A stretch of 5,846 nucleotides of DNA, taken from an uncultured Gemella sp. (GTDB lineage Bacteria > Bacillota > Bacilli > Staphylococcales > Gemellaceae). The stretch lies in assembly GCA_947254465.1 (NCBI GenBank), contig CAMYEU010000113.1, forward strand, positions 1 to 5,846, given 5' to 3'. The notes under the pieces are model-generated. The model worked only from the letters and a program-made list of their open reading frames with translations, had not been told where the DNA came from and searched no databases. Made by a program: the position numbers and the translations under genes. This document shows positions 5,499 through 5,846 of this stretch, piece by piece (position 1 is the stretch's first letter; each line of letters starts with the position of its first letter).

Positions 5499-5536
5499 AT
5501 TTTAGTTTACATAAATATAATTACGTAAACTAAAAT
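5499..5536 (-). terminator. Hairpin at the 3' end of trmB
   Basis: A perfect 12-bp inverted repeat (5499-5510 with 5525-5536) has a 14-base loop and touches the trmB stop codon. On the - strand AAATTAATTAC follows, not a run of T's, so it is a poor intrinsic terminator. It may instead protect the 3' end. Its inner 26 bases resemble those of the hairpin at 474-519. Confidence 0.5.
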
Positions 5537-5846
5537 TATTTACTTTCAATTACAGCTTCTACCATGTAGATTCTATTACCTTTTTTAATAAACTTATCTT
5601 CATACTCAGTATGAACATTATCTTCTTCATAGATACTATTAGTTAAATCTAGTGAAAGTCTATTAAAAGTAAATCCATATTTAGCATAGCTCATTAAGCT
5701 GTATTCGAATAAACCTTGGTTATCAGTTTTTTGAACTATTGTTTTATTTCCATTTAAAATAGCTTCATAACGAGCTAAGAACGTATGGAATGTTAAGCGT
5801 CTTTTCTCATGTCTTGTTTTAGGCCATGGATCAGAGAAGTTTAGAT
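5536..5846 (-). CDS. trmB: tRNA (guanine-N7-)-methyltransferase, C-terminal part
   Basis: Translating the - strand from the right edge gives 102 residues ending in TAA at 5536-5538; the N-terminal part lies outside the window. The fragment starts LNFSDPWPKTRHEKRRLT, the strongly conserved TrmB block (FxDPWPKxRHxKRRL) that follows the SAM-binding core and is involved in tRNA binding and catalysis. The rest fits the C-terminal family region: FLARYEAIL, an acidic stretch with TEYEDKFIKKGNRIY, and a final strand MVEAVIES. TrmB uses S-adenosylmethionine to make m7G at position 46 in the variable loop of tRNAs. The full family length is about 215 residues, so roughly half is missing. A hairpin overlaps the stop codon, and efp with its own promoter follows. 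Confidence 0.93.
   Translation of the reverse strand, partial: LNFSDPWPKTRHEKRRLTFHTFLARYEAILNGNKTIVQKTDNQGLFEYSLMSYAKYGFTFNRLSLDLTNSIYEEDNVHTEYEDKFIKKGNRIYMVEAVIESK

Overview
The window is very AT-rich and reads as chromosomal DNA of a low-GC Bacillota of class Bacilli. The L28, EF-P and XerS-like proteins all have Bacilli-type sequences, the ribosome-binding sites are strong AAGGAG types, and promoters are sigma-A-like, often with an extended -10 TG. Gemella or a close relative is my best guess. That genus call is an impression from protein style, not a demonstrated match.

Layout, left to right. A GrpB-family gene on the + strand runs in from the left edge. It meets a small three-helix membrane protein gene on the - strand, and a perfect 16-bp hairpin shared by both 3' ends lies between them. 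Next, all on the - strand, come a XerS-like tyrosine recombinase; a roughly 570-bp non-coding stretch; rpmB (ribosomal protein L28); a GntP-family permease; a DUF1697 protein; efp (elongation factor P); and the C-terminal third to half of trmB, cut by the right edge. Most genes look like single-gene units. Recognisable promoters lie in front of the membrane protein gene, xerS, rpmB, gntP and efp, and good terminators follow rpmB and efp.

The most interesting part is the leader of the xerS-like gene. A 28-bp sequence built like a dif site (11-bp arm, 6-bp spacer, 11-bp arm) sits between a near-consensus promoter and the recombinase start codon, covering the predicted transcription start. In streptococci and lactococci XerS works alone on a dif site next to its own gene, so this looks like the same recombinase-plus-site module. 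It hints that the window lies at or near the chromosome's replication terminus. The arms resemble classical E. coli/B. subtilis dif. The 570-bp gap also holds a possible 45-codon small gene with its own SD and a promoter-like sequence.

The genes do not form one pathway. rpmB, efp and trmB are translation genes: ribosome assembly, rescue at polyproline stalls, and tRNA m7G46 modification. GntP is an orphan sugar-acid transporter with a CcpA-type cre-like site beside its promoter. GrpB, DUF1697 and the small membrane protein are conserved proteins of unknown function.
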